Assembly: GCF_006065315.1 (NCBI RefSeq)
Contig: NZ_CP040749.1
Coordinates: 4,052,001-4,116,000, forward strand
Reading direction: 5' to 3'
DNA length: 64,000 bases
DNA from: Aureibaculum algae
Lineage (GTDB): Bacteria; Bacteroidota; Bacteroidia; Flavobacteriales; Flavobacteriaceae
Shown: in pieces, positions 36,381 to 45,811 of the stretch
Layout of the letters: every line of letters begins with the position of its first letter
Position numbering within the stretch: position 1 is the first letter of the stretch
The notes under the pieces: model-generated
The model's input: the letters and a program-made list of their open reading frames with translations, nothing else
What the model was told of the DNA's origin: nothing
The model's database searches: none
Program-made: the position numbers and the translations under genes

Positions 36381-36415
36381 GTCACAGGTTCGAGTCCTGT
36401 TCCCGCTACTAGAAA
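36381..36415. repeat. Right attachment site (attR)
   Basis: 35 bp identical to 21157-21191, a copy of the tRNA-fMet 3' end without the rest of the tRNA. Marks the right end of the island; excision between the repeats would release a 15,224-bp circle and restore tRNA + original terminator. Confidence 0.93.
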
Positions 36416-36445
36416 AAAGCTTCCATTAAATTGGAAGCTTTTTTT
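36412..36445 (+). terminator. Original tRNA-fMet terminator, displaced by the island
   Basis: AAGCTTCCA/TGGAAGCTT with A- and T-runs on either side (36412-36445), beginning at the end of attR. In the empty chromosome it would lie directly after tRNA-fMet. Confidence 0.8.
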
Positions 36446-36719
36446 GTTTTCGATAGTTGCAGAATTATTTTTAAAACACCTCCTTTTTTCTCTAAAAACA
36501 TAAAAACACCTTCGTCTTACATCAGTACTATTTATACTAAGTAATTCGTAATGTTTTAGCTGTTATTATTTATGTGCTTTACGTGAATATCTTTTAATTT
36601 GACTATTGTGCTACTTATTCTTTTACAAAACACAATTCCCTTAATTAGAATTGAAATAAAGTAAAGGCAATTCCCAAAACATATTACTACTAAACTTTCA
36701 TTGAAAACTTTCAGATAAA

Positions 36720-36762
36720 TGATTTAGATCATTTCTATTGAGATCTTACTAAAGTACTTTTG
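36720..36762 (+). promoter_or_regulatory. Crp/Fnr-type operator and promoter of the ligD-like unit
   Basis: Palindrome TGATTTAGATCA (36720-36731, extended AATGAT-TTAG-ATCATT) and an exact -7 box TACTTTTG at 36755-36762. Centre of the palindrome to first base of the box is 29.5 bp, which places the operator near -41, the class II activator position. The same spacing is seen at 41004 and 50611. The rest of the gap (36446-36806) holds no gene. Confidence 0.7.
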
Positions 36763-36806
36763 ATATCATGATTAGTTATTGTTGTTTTTAATCTTAAAAA
36801 GTAATT

Positions 36807-37712
36807 ATGAAAACTGACACTCACGATATTATAATATCTCATAGCGACAAGATACTATTCCCAACGTCTGCAATTACAAAAAATGATATTATTAAGTATT
36901 ATAAAAACATTGCAAACTTCATGTTACCTTATTTACACGACAGACCATTAACGATGCAACGTTTTCCAGAAGGGATTACCGAAACAGGCTTTTTTCAAAA
37001 AAATGAACCAAGCTATTTTCCAGATTGGATCACAACAAAAAAAATAAAAAAAGTTGATGGGTGGGTTAATCACATTATTTGCAATACAGAAAAAACACTC
37101 ATTTATCTTGTAAATCAAGAGGTACTTACTTTTCACATTGCGTTAAGTCAAATTGATAAAATAGACTATCCAAACAAGTTGGTTTTTGATTTAGATCCGC
37201 CAAATGGTAATTTTAATCTTGCTATTAAAGCTGCTAAAGCCTTACGCTATCTTTTAGAAGAAGAATTAGAATTAAGCACTTATGTAATGACTACTGGCTC
37301 TCGTGGACTACACGTAGTAACCCCTTTAAATAGTGATGAAAATTTTGACGAAGTTCATGAATTTTCAAAAATGGTAGCTACATATATCTCAAATAAAAAT
37401 TCAAAAGAATTTACAACCGCCATTAGAAAAGTAAAACGAAAAGGACGACTTTACATTGACTACCTTAGAAATTCTTATGCTCAAACAAGTGTTGCCCCTT
37501 TTTCTGTTAGAGCCATTGAATATGCCCCCATTGCAACACCCTTAAATTGGGACGATTTGAATGATAACTCACTCCATGCTCAATCGTATACTATTAACAA
37601 TATTTTTAAAAAATTAGAAAGAGAGGGTAATCCTTGGGCCGATTTCGAGCTTAATTGTAAAAGTATAGAGAAATCAAAAATTCAACTGAAAAAATTAATA
37701 GATAAAATTTAA
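36807..37712 (+). CDS. ligD: Stand-alone LigD-type polymerase/primase domain
   Basis: 301 residues. Archaeo-eukaryotic primase-like NHEJ polymerase domain: LTMQRFPEGI, FFQKNEP, LVFDLDPPNG with catalytic Asp128 and Asp130, TTGSRGLHVVTPL, and YIDYLRN with the third Asp. The ligase and phosphoesterase domains of full LigD are absent and no Ku gene is near. The enzyme adds ribo- or deoxynucleotides at DNA breaks; its partners may be encoded elsewhere. It is preceded by a Crp/Fnr-type operator and followed after 31 bp by the erythromycin-esterase homologue. Confidence 0.9.
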   Translation: MKTDTHDIIISHSDKILFPTSAITKNDIIKYYKNIANFMLPYLHDRPLTMQRFPEGITETGFFQKNEPSYFPDWITTKKIKKVDGWVNHIICNTEKTLIYLVNQEVLTFHIALSQIDKIDYPNKLVFDLDPPNGNFNLAIKAAKALRYLLEEELELSTYVMTTGSRGLHVVTPLNSDENFDEVHEFSKMVATYISNKNSKEFTTAIRKVKRKGRLYIDYLRNSYAQTSVAPFSVRAIEYAPIATPLNWDDLNDNSLHAQSYTINNIFKKLEREGNPWADFELNCKSIEKSKIQLKKLIDKI

Positions 37713-37743
37713 AGCTTTATATGAATCACTAAAATTTAAAAAG

Positions 37744-39054
37744 ATGGGTACTACAGGTCATAAAATTTCGATCTTAAAAGATCTTGGCAAAAAATTAAAA
37801 ACAGATAAAGATTTAGATTTACTCATCGATAAATTGGCCGATTCTAGGCTTGTTTTATTGGGTGAAGCTTCTCATGGTACTCATGAATTTTATACTTGGA
37901 GGGCGGCAATTAGTAAAAGGTTAATTGAAGAACATGGCTTTGACTTTATTGCCGTTGAAGGCGATTGGCCTGACTTCTATCAGGTAAATCGTTACATAAA
38001 ACAATATAACACAGAATATAAAAACGCTAAAGATGTTTTAAAAAATTTTAACCGATGGCCTACATGGATGTGGGCAAATTGGGAAACCGAAGCCTTAATT
38101 AAATGGTTACATAATTACAATAAAAATATTACCGCCAATAAACGTATCGGCATGTATGGTTTAGACGTTTACAGTCTTTGGGAATCTATGGAAACAATTG
38201 TTGATTACCTCAAAGTAAATGACCCTTCTTTATTGCCAACAGCTAAAAAAGCTGTTAGCTGTTTTGAACCTTTTGGTGATGAAGCTGGTATGGCTTATGC
38301 TAGGTTCTTACATCGATTTGCCCCCAAAACTTGTGAAAATGAAGTAGTTGACCTGTTGCAGGATATTTTAAGAAACGCTACGCATTATAATTCAGATTTA
38401 GAAGCATCTTTAAATATTGAGCAAAATGCTCACATTGCAAAAAATGCGGAGCAATATTATCGTTCTATTGTTTCTGCAGACCAAAATTCATGGAACATAA
38501 GAGATCATCATATGATGGACACTTTACGAAGGCTATTGACTTTTCATGGAACAAATTCTAAAGCCATTGTATGGGAGCACAACACGCATGTAGGTGATGC
38601 CAGAGCAACAGATATGCATCAAGAAGGGTTGGTAAATGTTGGTCAATTAGTTAGGGAAGAATTACCAAATCTTAATCCCAAAATTATTGGTTTCGGTTCC
38701 TATAAAGGTAGCGTAATGGCTGGTAAAGAATGGGGTGCCACCATGCAAAAAATGACGGTACCATCGGCGAAAAAAAACTCATGGGAATACCTGCTACATA
38801 AAACAGGAAAAGGAGATCAGTTACTATTTATGGATTCACTAAAAGCTAATGTTCATTTCAAAGCACCTATCCCCCATCGTGCTATAGGTGTGGTTTATCA
38901 TCCTAAATACGAAAGTATCGGAAACTATGTACCATCTATAATGCCTGAAAGGTACGATGCTTTTATTCATATTGAAAACTCAAAGGCCTTGCATTCCATG
39001 CATGTACATACAGATAAATCTCAGTTACCCGAAACCTATCCATGGGCATTTTAA
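37744..39054 (+). CDS. Erythromycin esterase family protein
   Basis: 436 residues. Motif GEASHGTHEFY (40-50; Glu41, His44 and His47 in the active site), VEGDWPD, WANWE, GMYGLDVYSL and WEHNTHVGDAR match the Ere family. Chromosomal homologues in environmental bacteria are not proven macrolide esterases, and a stress-related hydrolase role fits the context better: it shares a transcript with the LigD-like polymerase under a stress-type operator. Confidence 0.88.
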   Translation: MGTTGHKISILKDLGKKLKTDKDLDLLIDKLADSRLVLLGEASHGTHEFYTWRAAISKRLIEEHGFDFIAVEGDWPDFYQVNRYIKQYNTEYKNAKDVLKNFNRWPTWMWANWETEALIKWLHNYNKNITANKRIGMYGLDVYSLWESMETIVDYLKVNDPSLLPTAKKAVSCFEPFGDEAGMAYARFLHRFAPKTCENEVVDLLQDILRNATHYNSDLEASLNIEQNAHIAKNAEQYYRSIVSADQNSWNIRDHHMMDTLRRLLTFHGTNSKAIVWEHNTHVGDARATDMHQEGLVNVGQLVREELPNLNPKIIGFGSYKGSVMAGKEWGATMQKMTVPSAKKNSWEYLLHKTGKGDQLLFMDSLKANVHFKAPIPHRAIGVVYHPKYESIGNYVPSIMPERYDAFIHIENSKALHSMHVHTDKSQLPETYPWAF

Positions 39055-39075
39055 CTTTTAAAAATTTATTTATGA

Positions 39076-39118
39076 TGATATAGGTCATTGTGAAATTACT
39101 TAAAATTAACATCCTTTA
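39076..39118 (+). promoter_or_regulatory. Crp/Fnr-type operator before the OmpA gene
   Basis: TGATATAGGTCA at 39076-39087 aligns with the three other operators. At the same spacing lies ATCCTTTA (39111-39118), a poor -7 box that keeps only the central TTT. The operator is good, the promoter assignment weaker. Confidence 0.5.
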
Positions 39119-39145
39119 CATTTCAATTTATTAAAATATAATATT

Positions 39146-39997
39146 ATGAAAACTTTAAAATTTAGCGTTATACTTCTTATCGTATTTTTCACTTCTTGTG
39201 TAAGTCAAAAAAAATATACAAATCTCCAAAACATTGCTGATAATTGCGAAAGTAATCTTAAAAATGTCTCTAGCGAACGTCTTCTATTAGAAAATAATTT
39301 AGCCAATGAGAAAAATAAATCTAAAGCACTTGAACAACAAGTAGATTATTTTAAAAGCACCAATACAAACCTTTTAGATCGTCTTTCAGACCTCTCTGTT
39401 GTAAGTAAATCAGGAGCCGAGAGTATTAAAAAATCTTTAGAAGCTTTAAACGAACAAAATACTTATATAAAAAACTTAACCAGTTCAATGCAAAGAAAAG
39501 ATTCTCTTAACCTTGCATTGGTAATGAACCTTAAGCGTTCTTTAAATAATTTTGATGATGAGGATATTAATATTGAAGTAAAGAAAGGAGTTGTTTATGT
39601 TTCCTTATCAGACAGAATGCTTTTCAAATCTGGTAGTTACACCATAAATGATTCAGCACAAGAAGTAATAGGTAAGATTGCCAAAATTGTAAATGACCAT
39701 AACGAGTTAGACATTCTAATTGAAGGTCACACTGACACCGTACCAATTCATACAGCATGTATGGTAGATAATTGGGATTTAAGTACTAAAAGAGCAACCT
39801 CTATTGTTCGGTTAATGCAAACCAAATTTGGTGTACATCCTGAAAGAATGACAGCAGGAGGCCGTTCAGAATATATACCTAAAGCTTCAAATGACACTGT
39901 TGAAGGTAGAGCTGCAAATCGTAGAACCGAGATCATTATTCTTCCAAAACTTGATCAGTTCTTTGAACTTTTAGAACCACCAACAACCTCCAAATAA
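39146..39997 (+). CDS. OmpA-family lipoprotein
   Basis: 283 residues. Lipobox FTSC (Cys18), a coiled-coil stretch (about 30-110, LLLENNLANEKNKSKALEQQVDYF...), and a C-terminal OmpA/MotB domain with ILIEGHTDTVP, NWDLSTKRATSIVRLM, RMTAGGRSEY and GRAANRRTEIII, the peptidoglycan-binding residues (Asp and Arg of the NRRTEI part). It links the outer membrane to the cell wall. It lies in the stress cluster behind a Crp/Fnr-type site. Confidence 0.93.
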   Translation: MKTLKFSVILLIVFFTSCVSQKKYTNLQNIADNCESNLKNVSSERLLLENNLANEKNKSKALEQQVDYFKSTNTNLLDRLSDLSVVSKSGAESIKKSLEALNEQNTYIKNLTSSMQRKDSLNLALVMNLKRSLNNFDDEDINIEVKKGVVYVSLSDRMLFKSGSYTINDSAQEVIGKIAKIVNDHNELDILIEGHTDTVPIHTACMVDNWDLSTKRATSIVRLMQTKFGVHPERMTAGGRSEYIPKASNDTVEGRAANRRTEIIILPKLDQFFELLEPPTTSK

Positions 39998-40033
39998 ATT
40001 AATATTTGTTAGGTCAAAAAAGAAATGACTAAA

Positions 40034-40069
40034 AAAGGAAGTCACCCCATAAAGACTTCCTTTTTTTTT
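40034..40069 (+). terminator. Terminator after the OmpA gene
   Basis: AAGGAAGTC/GACTTCCTT (9 bp, 10-nt loop) followed by T9. Confidence 0.9.
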
Positions 40070-40098
40070 AAGAGAATTTAAGATATATACTATTTACG

Positions 40099-40944
40099 AT
40101 GAAAAAACAAATCTTATGTTATACAGATTTTTCTGAGAATGCATTGAATGCCATTAATTATGCTATAAAATTATATGAACAAGAATCTTGTGTGTTTTAT
40201 ATTTTAAATGCGTTTCAAGCAGATAGAGAAGCTTCAGATATTGAGGCTCTCGTGCCAGATCCAGAAAACGAAAACTATATAACAGCTAAGAAAACATCAG
40301 AAGTTGGCTTAAAGAATATTGTAGCTATTATAAATTCAAATGACAATCACATATACAAAATCGTATCTAATTTTAACGCTTTATTGTTTGCCCTAAAGGA
40401 TACTATAAAAAATAACAATATTGATTTACTTGCAATTGGCACTAACAAAGCATCAGATATTGAAAGTGGAAATGGTATTCCTACCCTAAGTATTATGGAA
40501 TATATTACAGAATGTTCAGTTATTGCAGTTCCTGGAGACTATAATTTTTCAGGACTTAAAAATATAGTACTTCCCCTTGATTACAAAGAAGCAATAAACG
40601 AAATAAATTTTACTGAATTGTTAGTAATTAATAAGCTATATCATCCTGAAATACACTTGGTACACATCAAAAATGAGTTTAATCTTAATAACCACCAATT
40701 AGAAAACAAAACCTTGTTAGAATCGATATTTAAAGGGTTAAAATATAGTTTTGATACACTTAAACTTATGAATATTAATAAAAGTATTCATTTGCTTATT
40801 GATAATAAACAATACGACCTCATCATTTTTCTTGATGAAAAATCGAATTACATTGGCAACGAATTACCTAGGTCTTTACGCAAACAAATAGATACGCATT
40901 TATCAATTCCTGTTTTATTACTTAATATTAAAGTAGCATCGTAA
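40099..40944 (+). CDS. Universal stress protein, tandem UspA domains
   Basis: 281 residues. First UspA domain about 1-150 (ILCYTDFSENALNAINYAIKLY at the start, GTNKASDIESGNGIPTLSIMEYITECSVIAVPGDYNF at the end), then a divergent second domain ending LSIPVLLLNIKVA. The ATP-binding G-x2-G-x9-G(S/T) motif is not intact, so it may belong to the non-ATP-binding class. Typical of Bacteroidetes stress clusters; peroxiredoxin follows. It has no clear operator of its own. Confidence 0.88.
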   Translation: MKKQILCYTDFSENALNAINYAIKLYEQESCVFYILNAFQADREASDIEALVPDPENENYITAKKTSEVGLKNIVAIINSNDNHIYKIVSNFNALLFALKDTIKNNNIDLLAIGTNKASDIESGNGIPTLSIMEYITECSVIAVPGDYNFSGLKNIVLPLDYKEAINEINFTELLVINKLYHPEIHLVHIKNEFNLNNHQLENKTLLESIFKGLKYSFDTLKLMNINKSIHLLIDNKQYDLIIFLDEKSNYIGNELPRSLRKQIDTHLSIPVLLLNIKVAS

Positions 40945-41003
40945 AACCAATTAACAGAAAATACCTTAACATTATAAAAATACAATATGTATTACTGTAA
41001 AAC

Positions 41004-41046
41004 TGACCTCGGTCATTTCAGTTACTAAACATGATCCATAATTTTG
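41004..41046 (+). promoter_or_regulatory. Crp/Fnr-type operator and promoter of the peroxiredoxin gene
   Basis: Perfect palindrome TGACC-TC-GGTCA at 41004-41015 and exact -7 box TAATTTTG at 41039-41046; centre-to-box distance 29.5 bp, identical to that of the ligD-like and hsp20 promoters. Confidence 0.75.
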
Positions 41047-41080
41047 ATATTCAATAATAAATCATTTAATAACATTAACA

Positions 41081-41800
41081 ATGGAAACATTAGCAACAGA
41101 AACAGAAGTAACTTCAATGCCAAGAATAGGTGATGAAGCTCCAAAATTTAAAGCAGTAACTACACAAGGAGATATTAACTTTCCTGATGATTATAAAGGA
41201 GAATGGGTAATATTATTTAGTCACCCTGCAGATTTTACACCCGTTTGTACTAGTGAATTTATAACATTCGCAAATCTTGAAAGTAAGTTTAATAAAGCAA
41301 ATTGTAAACTCGTTGGATTATCTATTGATGGTTTATACAGTCACATTGCCTGGTTACGAACCATTAAAGATAAAATTGAGTTTAATGGTATGAAAAACGT
41401 TGAAGTCAAATTTCCTTTAATTGAAGATATCTCTATGGAAATTGCCAAAAAATATGGAATGCTACAACCAGGAGAGAGTAAAACACAAGCTGTGAGAGCA
41501 GTATTCTTTATAGACCCAAAAAGTACTGTTAGAGCTATAATTTATTACCCTTTGAGTTTAGGTAGAAATTTCGACGAGATTTATAGAGCTCTAATTGCTA
41601 TGCAAACTGCCGATGCTTTTAACGTTGCTACTCCTGCCGATTGGAATCCTGGTGATGATGTAATTGTATCACCCGCAGGTTCTTGTGGTGTAGCCGAAGA
41701 AAGAATGACTAATACTGACGAATTAGATTGTAAAGATTGGTTTTTCTGTACTAAGAAATTAGACAAAGATGAAATATTAAAGAAAGTTCTTAAAAGTTAA
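41081..41800 (+). CDS. 1-Cys/Prx6-type peroxiredoxin
   Basis: 239 residues. Peroxidatic Cys56 in HPADFTPVCTSEF, with the conserved Thr/Arg environment (PVCTSEF and AVRAVFFIDP). The C-terminal arm has three further Cys (SCGVAEE, LDCKDWFFC) as in the longer archaeal/AhpC2-like Prx6 forms that make an intersubunit disulfide. It reduces peroxides in the cytoplasm. The promoter carries the best copy of the shared palindrome. Confidence 0.95.
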   Translation: METLATETEVTSMPRIGDEAPKFKAVTTQGDINFPDDYKGEWVILFSHPADFTPVCTSEFITFANLESKFNKANCKLVGLSIDGLYSHIAWLRTIKDKIEFNGMKNVEVKFPLIEDISMEIAKKYGMLQPGESKTQAVRAVFFIDPKSTVRAIIYYPLSLGRNFDEIYRALIAMQTADAFNVATPADWNPGDDVIVSPAGSCGVAEERMTNTDELDCKDWFFCTKKLDKDEILKKVLKS

Positions 41801-41931
41801 GTCATTCATTTTTTATGTTTAATCTCTCAAATCTTTTGTAATAAACTAATGTGTTTATAGCAATTACGAATAATGAAACTAAGAGAGATAGCATATTTCT
41901 TGATTACAATAGTTACATTAATATGCAATGG

Positions 41932-42026
41932 GTTTCCATTTTATAACCTACCCAAACTGTTTTAGTCGAAATTAATTTTCCGCTACTAAACCAATTTACG
42001 GATGACCTAAGTTATAAAATGGAAAC
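41932..42026. repeat. 16-bp inverted repeats enclosing 63 bp (hairpin or MITE-like)
   Basis: GTTTCCATTTTATAAC at 41932-41947 and its exact reverse complement at 42011-42026. No ORF inside. The surrounding gap (41801-42177) holds no gene; this unit is its only recognisable content. Confidence 0.8.
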
Positions 42027-42177
42027 TTTTATTATGTTTTACATATTTGTTTTTTCATAATAATATATTGGGTTAGAGAAAGCCTTTAGGATTTTCGAAA
42101 ATGTAGTTATAACCTCAACAACATATAGCAAGGTCAACTTCGAAAAACAAAAGTGAGTCGCTGAAAAAGATGAATAT

Positions 42178-43644
42178 TTAGTTTTTATAGTTGACATCGT
42201 TTAAACGTACTTTTTCAATACGTTTAATACCATTTCTACTCATAATAATACGATAACGTCTATATTCAGCCCCTTTTTCAGTAAAATATTTTTGAATAAT
42301 ATTAATGGGATATACCTTGTCGGCAATTTTTGTGTACAATTCTCCTTTTTTAACTAAAATATAATCCTTTTCAGGATCATCCATATATTGAATAAAGCGA
42401 TGAAAATTAAATCTTGTAATATCTATTAAACCTAAAATATTTTCATCTGGCAAATCAACACTAAATCGCTTTGAATTTAAAATAATTTTCTTTTTGTACT
42501 GAATAATTTGTTCATTTAACGCTCTCGTATTAATTGTTCTATCCTTAAACCTATATTTTTTAATAACAGATTCTAATTTTTTAAAAGGAACAAAGCCAAA
42601 GCTTTCTTTAAAAAAGCCAATTCTTCTTCCAAGTGAATTTGTAATATTTATTCTAAAATCATAAAAAAACGTACTCGATTTACTCATAAACTGCATGCTT
42701 ATAAAGCTCTTTATTCTATCTTTTAACATATAGCTAATTATCAAAGCAATAAAAAAGGGCAAGGTGAAATTTCCATAGTATTTTTGAAAGTAAAAGGCTA
42801 CACCTGTAGAAAAAATCATAGCAAGTCCAGCAGCCATTGCTAACAATGTTTGTTCAAAAACAACCCCATCTTTACGAACATCTTGGTTCAAAAAAACGAC
42901 ACTGTCAATATATTTTTTTAATTGATTTCGTTTATATAAGAGTTCTTCAGAACTAATAGATTTACTTTTTGGAGAATCATACCCCTTATCCCTTTTGTAT
43001 TTTTGTTCATAATCAATTATCTTGATAATTGTATTGAGTTGATTATTCAACTCATGTCTTTTTAAATAATTATATAAACGCATAAGTTGCAACTCTACAA
43101 CATTACTCATATGTTCATCTGCATACAATACAAATTTCTTATTATTCATTATTAATGAAGAATTGGAGACACTTTCAACTATCTTCCTGTATTTAGAAAG
43201 CATCTTTGGAATCATATTTAAAAAGCTTTCCACTTTTCTAACATTTAGACTTTTTGATTTAAAAAAAGCATCGACCCGCTCACTTATTAAAGAAGTAAAT
43301 ATTGACGCAAACATTTTTACTTGATCTTCATAAAGCGATCGTTTTTTTTCAGAGGAATCATTGATAAAAACGTTTGTATTTGTTTCTAACCTCTTTAATA
43401 ATGAGTTTTTACCTCGATTGATTTGACTTAATGTGTATTTAGGACTGTCATATTTTGTAAACAATCTAACATCATTATAAAATTTAGTACTGGGATATGT
43501 TTTGTTATTAATGTTTAAACTATCTGGGAAAAACAAATAAGTTATTGTGGTGTAGACCGATTCTTTTCTCTTAAAAATTGTATTATAAGTAACATCAATA
43601 ACTACCGAAAATTTATCATGTATTTTGATTGTACTCTTAATCAT
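42178..43644 (-). CDS. Membrane protein of unknown function beside the DASS permease
   Basis: 488 residues. A long N-terminal soluble part (about 1-265), two adjacent membrane helices (about 268-308, LLAMAAGLAMIFSTGVAFYFQ and FTLPFFIALIISYML) and a basic C-terminal soluble domain (about 310-488). No known motif. It is 9 bp downstream of the SLC13/DASS permease gene on the same strand, so the two are co-transcribed and the protein may be a permease partner or regulator. Confidence 0.75.
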   Translation of the reverse strand: MIKSTIKIHDKFSVVIDVTYNTIFKRKESVYTTITYLFFPDSLNINNKTYPSTKFYNDVRLFTKYDSPKYTLSQINRGKNSLLKRLETNTNVFINDSSEKKRSLYEDQVKMFASIFTSLISERVDAFFKSKSLNVRKVESFLNMIPKMLSKYRKIVESVSNSSLIMNNKKFVLYADEHMSNVVELQLMRLYNYLKRHELNNQLNTIIKIIDYEQKYKRDKGYDSPKSKSISSEELLYKRNQLKKYIDSVVFLNQDVRKDGVVFEQTLLAMAAGLAMIFSTGVAFYFQKYYGNFTLPFFIALIISYMLKDRIKSFISMQFMSKSSTFFYDFRINITNSLGRRIGFFKESFGFVPFKKLESVIKKYRFKDRTINTRALNEQIIQYKKKIILNSKRFSVDLPDENILGLIDITRFNFHRFIQYMDDPEKDYILVKKGELYTKIADKVYPINIIQKYFTEKGAEYRRYRIIMSRNGIKRIEKVRLNDVNYKN

Positions 43645-43653
43645 AATGCTAAT

Positions 43654-45252
43654 TTAAAACAATCCGTTAGGGGTAATATTTAACCATTTAAAATAGGTCA
43701 TCGCCATTAATATTGAAGTTAGCCAAGCGATGACTTGCATGGTAAAACCATATTTAAAAGCATCTGACATACTGTAGTGATTGGTAGAATAAAGTAAAAG
43801 ACCGGGTTTGCTATTAAAAGGCAATACATAAACATGTTCAATTAAAAAGGCAACTGGTAATGCCAAACTAACAACCTCAAAACCAAATCTTGTCGCAATT
43901 CCTATAGCAATGGGAATAAAAATCATAGTCCGCATTGTTTTTGATTGCATAAACAGTGAGCTAAACACCATAACGCCCGTTAAAACAACATACAATATCC
44001 AAAATGGAGTGGTCTCGCCAAAACCAAGCATATCGAAAAATGCATTTACTGAAATGGAAGGTAAATCGGTTACATTAAAACCTGCTCCTAAAGTATAGGC
44101 TCCAGCAGAGAATAATAATAAGTGCCATGGTATATCAACATCATTCCATTGTATAATACCTATCTTCGGTAATAATGCAACTATAGCTCCTACAAAAGCG
44201 ACTGCGGTAGGACTAATGCCATGCCATCTATCTGTTACCCAAAAAAACAAAATAAGTCCGAAAATTATAACAGATTTCACTTCATTAAAAGAAAATGAGC
44301 CCATACTTTTCAATTCCTTTTTTAAACTTTCCATTCCTCCTTCAATACTCGGTAAACGTTCTTCTTTAGGAATTGGAAAAATTATTTTTGTACCAACTAT
44401 CCAACCGATCAACATTAAACCTAACGCCACAGGAAAAGAAGCAATCATCCATTGTGAAAAATAAATATCGGTACCAATAGCTCCTGCAATTAAAGATGCT
44501 GCCAATAAATTAGCACCAGAACCTGTTAAAAAAGAGGATGCTCCCATATTAATTTGAAATAAATTTTGAAGAATTAAATTTCTTCCAAAATTATTTTTAT
44601 GACCTTTTGCAGCTCCATAAACTGCACCAACCACCATCATAATAGGCAATAGAATTGCTGCCTTTGCCGTAGTTGCTGATATGAAGAGTGATAATATTAT
44701 ATTAATGACCATAAAACTTAACATTACGGTAGAAGCATTTTTACCAAATTTAAGTATAAACCATAATGCAAAGCGTTTTGCCACGCCAGTTGCCACTAGC
44801 ATACTCGCTAAAATAAATGATAAAATATTCAACCACATAATTTTATGCCCTAATTGTGCATAAGCAACCTCTTCCGGCAATACCTTTGTTAGAACCAGCG
44901 TGATAATTAACATAAGTGAAGTCAAATAATTGGGAATAGCCTGTGTAATCCATAAAATTAATGAAGTTACAAAAATGGCTAACATTGCTTTGTTAGAATG
45001 AACAAATTGTTGAAGGCCCACAAGATCATAATTCGCTTTGCCAGAAACACTTAAAGTGGAAACATCTATATGGTTTAAAAATGGAATATCAATAAAAAAC
45101 ATCAGTAGTATAAATGAAATAATAGCCAAAGGACCACCAATCTTCATTAAACTTTTTTCAAACTTTGATTTTTCCCTTTTAGGAAGCTTCTCCATACGGT
45201 AATTATGCATGTCAAGAACATCAAATTCTTTTACTAGCTTTTTATCTTCCAT
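43654..45252 (-). CDS. SLC13/DASS-family anion permease
   Basis: 532 residues with about twelve membrane segments. DASS features are WITQAIPNYLTSLMLI in the first helices, the Na-binding-loop-like SFLTGSGANL, WHGISPTAVAFVGAI and the C-terminal PFNSKPGLLLYSTNHYSMSDAFKYG. The family imports divalent anions (dicarboxylates, sulfate, phosphate) with sodium. The long soluble N-terminus (about 1-30) is charged. It sits next to CYTH phosphatases and an OprO/P-like porin, which points to a phosphate-type anion, but a dicarboxylate cannot be excluded. Confidence 0.9.
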   Translation of the reverse strand: MEDKKLVKEFDVLDMHNYRMEKLPKREKSKFEKSLMKIGGPLAIISFILLMFFIDIPFLNHIDVSTLSVSGKANYDLVGLQQFVHSNKAMLAIFVTSLILWITQAIPNYLTSLMLIITLVLTKVLPEEVAYAQLGHKIMWLNILSFILASMLVATGVAKRFALWFILKFGKNASTVMLSFMVINIILSLFISATTAKAAILLPIMMVVGAVYGAAKGHKNNFGRNLILQNLFQINMGASSFLTGSGANLLAASLIAGAIGTDIYFSQWMIASFPVALGLMLIGWIVGTKIIFPIPKEERLPSIEGGMESLKKELKSMGSFSFNEVKSVIIFGLILFFWVTDRWHGISPTAVAFVGAIVALLPKIGIIQWNDVDIPWHLLLFSAGAYTLGAGFNVTDLPSISVNAFFDMLGFGETTPFWILYVVLTGVMVFSSLFMQSKTMRTMIFIPIAIGIATRFGFEVVSLALPVAFLIEHVYVLPFNSKPGLLLYSTNHYSMSDAFKYGFTMQVIAWLTSILMAMTYFKWLNITPNGLF

Positions 45253-45295
45253 CTTTTGGGGTTTTTTACATTTCGTTGGAATAAAACTAACGCGA

Positions 45296-45336
45296 TAAAA
45301 AGAAGCTGACTACACATTTTAGGCAGCCTCCTTTTT
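45296..45336 (-). terminator. Terminator of the porin-CYTH operon
   Basis: On the minus strand GAGGCTG/CAGCTTC (with G:T pairs extending through flanking A/T runs) followed by T5, immediately after the CYTH stop codon. It separates this operon from the DASS pair. Confidence 0.65.
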
Positions 45337-45809
45337 TACCATTTCTTAAATGGATTTTTCTTTAACATAGCATTATAATATTTCACGTCACCTGTTACTT
45401 CTTTGCCCAACCATTGCGGTTTTTCAAAAAATTCATCTTTCGATTTCAACTCCAATTCTGCTACTATTAACCCTTCATTATCACCGTGAAATTCATCTAT
45501 TTCGAATTTATGTTTTCCTAATTGTACGTTATAACGCGTTTTATCAATAACGCCTGGTTCACAAATTTTCAGCAACTCTTCGGCTTCTTTTTCTGGAATC
45601 TTTTTTTCCCATTCGTACCGAGAAGCACCAGATTTATCACCTATTCCTTTAATTGTGATAAATCCTTGATGGTCACTTATTCTAATTCTAACCGCTCTTT
45701 CTGGAACTGACGATAAGTATCCTTGAGTTATCCGCATCGCTTTAACCGATTCTTCCATTTTAAATGAACTGTCTTTTACTAAAAACTTTCTTTCAATCTC
45801 TTTTCCCAT
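45336..45809 (-). CDS. CYTH-domain phosphatase (tripolyphosphatase-like)
   Basis: 157 residues. Starts with the ExExK motif EIERKFL; then RITQGYL, RAVRIRISDHQGFITIKG, RYEWEKKIP, IDKTRY and IVAELELKS, the full series of charged strands of the CYTH tunnel. Members hydrolyse inorganic triphosphate or thiamine triphosphate, fewer are adenylate cyclases; this short, stand-alone bacterial type resembles the tripolyphosphatases. It is the last gene of the operon 50.0-45.3 kb and 2 bp from the neighbouring gene. Confidence 0.93.
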   Translation of the reverse strand: MGKEIERKFLVKDSSFKMEESVKAMRITQGYLSSVPERAVRIRISDHQGFITIKGIGDKSGASRYEWEKKIPEKEAEELLKICEPGVIDKTRYNVQLGKHKFEIDEFHGDNEGLIVAELELKSKDEFFEKPQWLGKEVTGDVKYYNAMLKKNPFKKW

Positions 45810-45811
45810 AA

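Noticed and set aside
40005..40016. Fifth copy of the shared palindrome before the universal stress protein gene
   Set aside because: TTTGTTAGGTCA keeps only the right half-site, has no -7 box at 29.5 bp, and lies before the terminator at 40034-40069.
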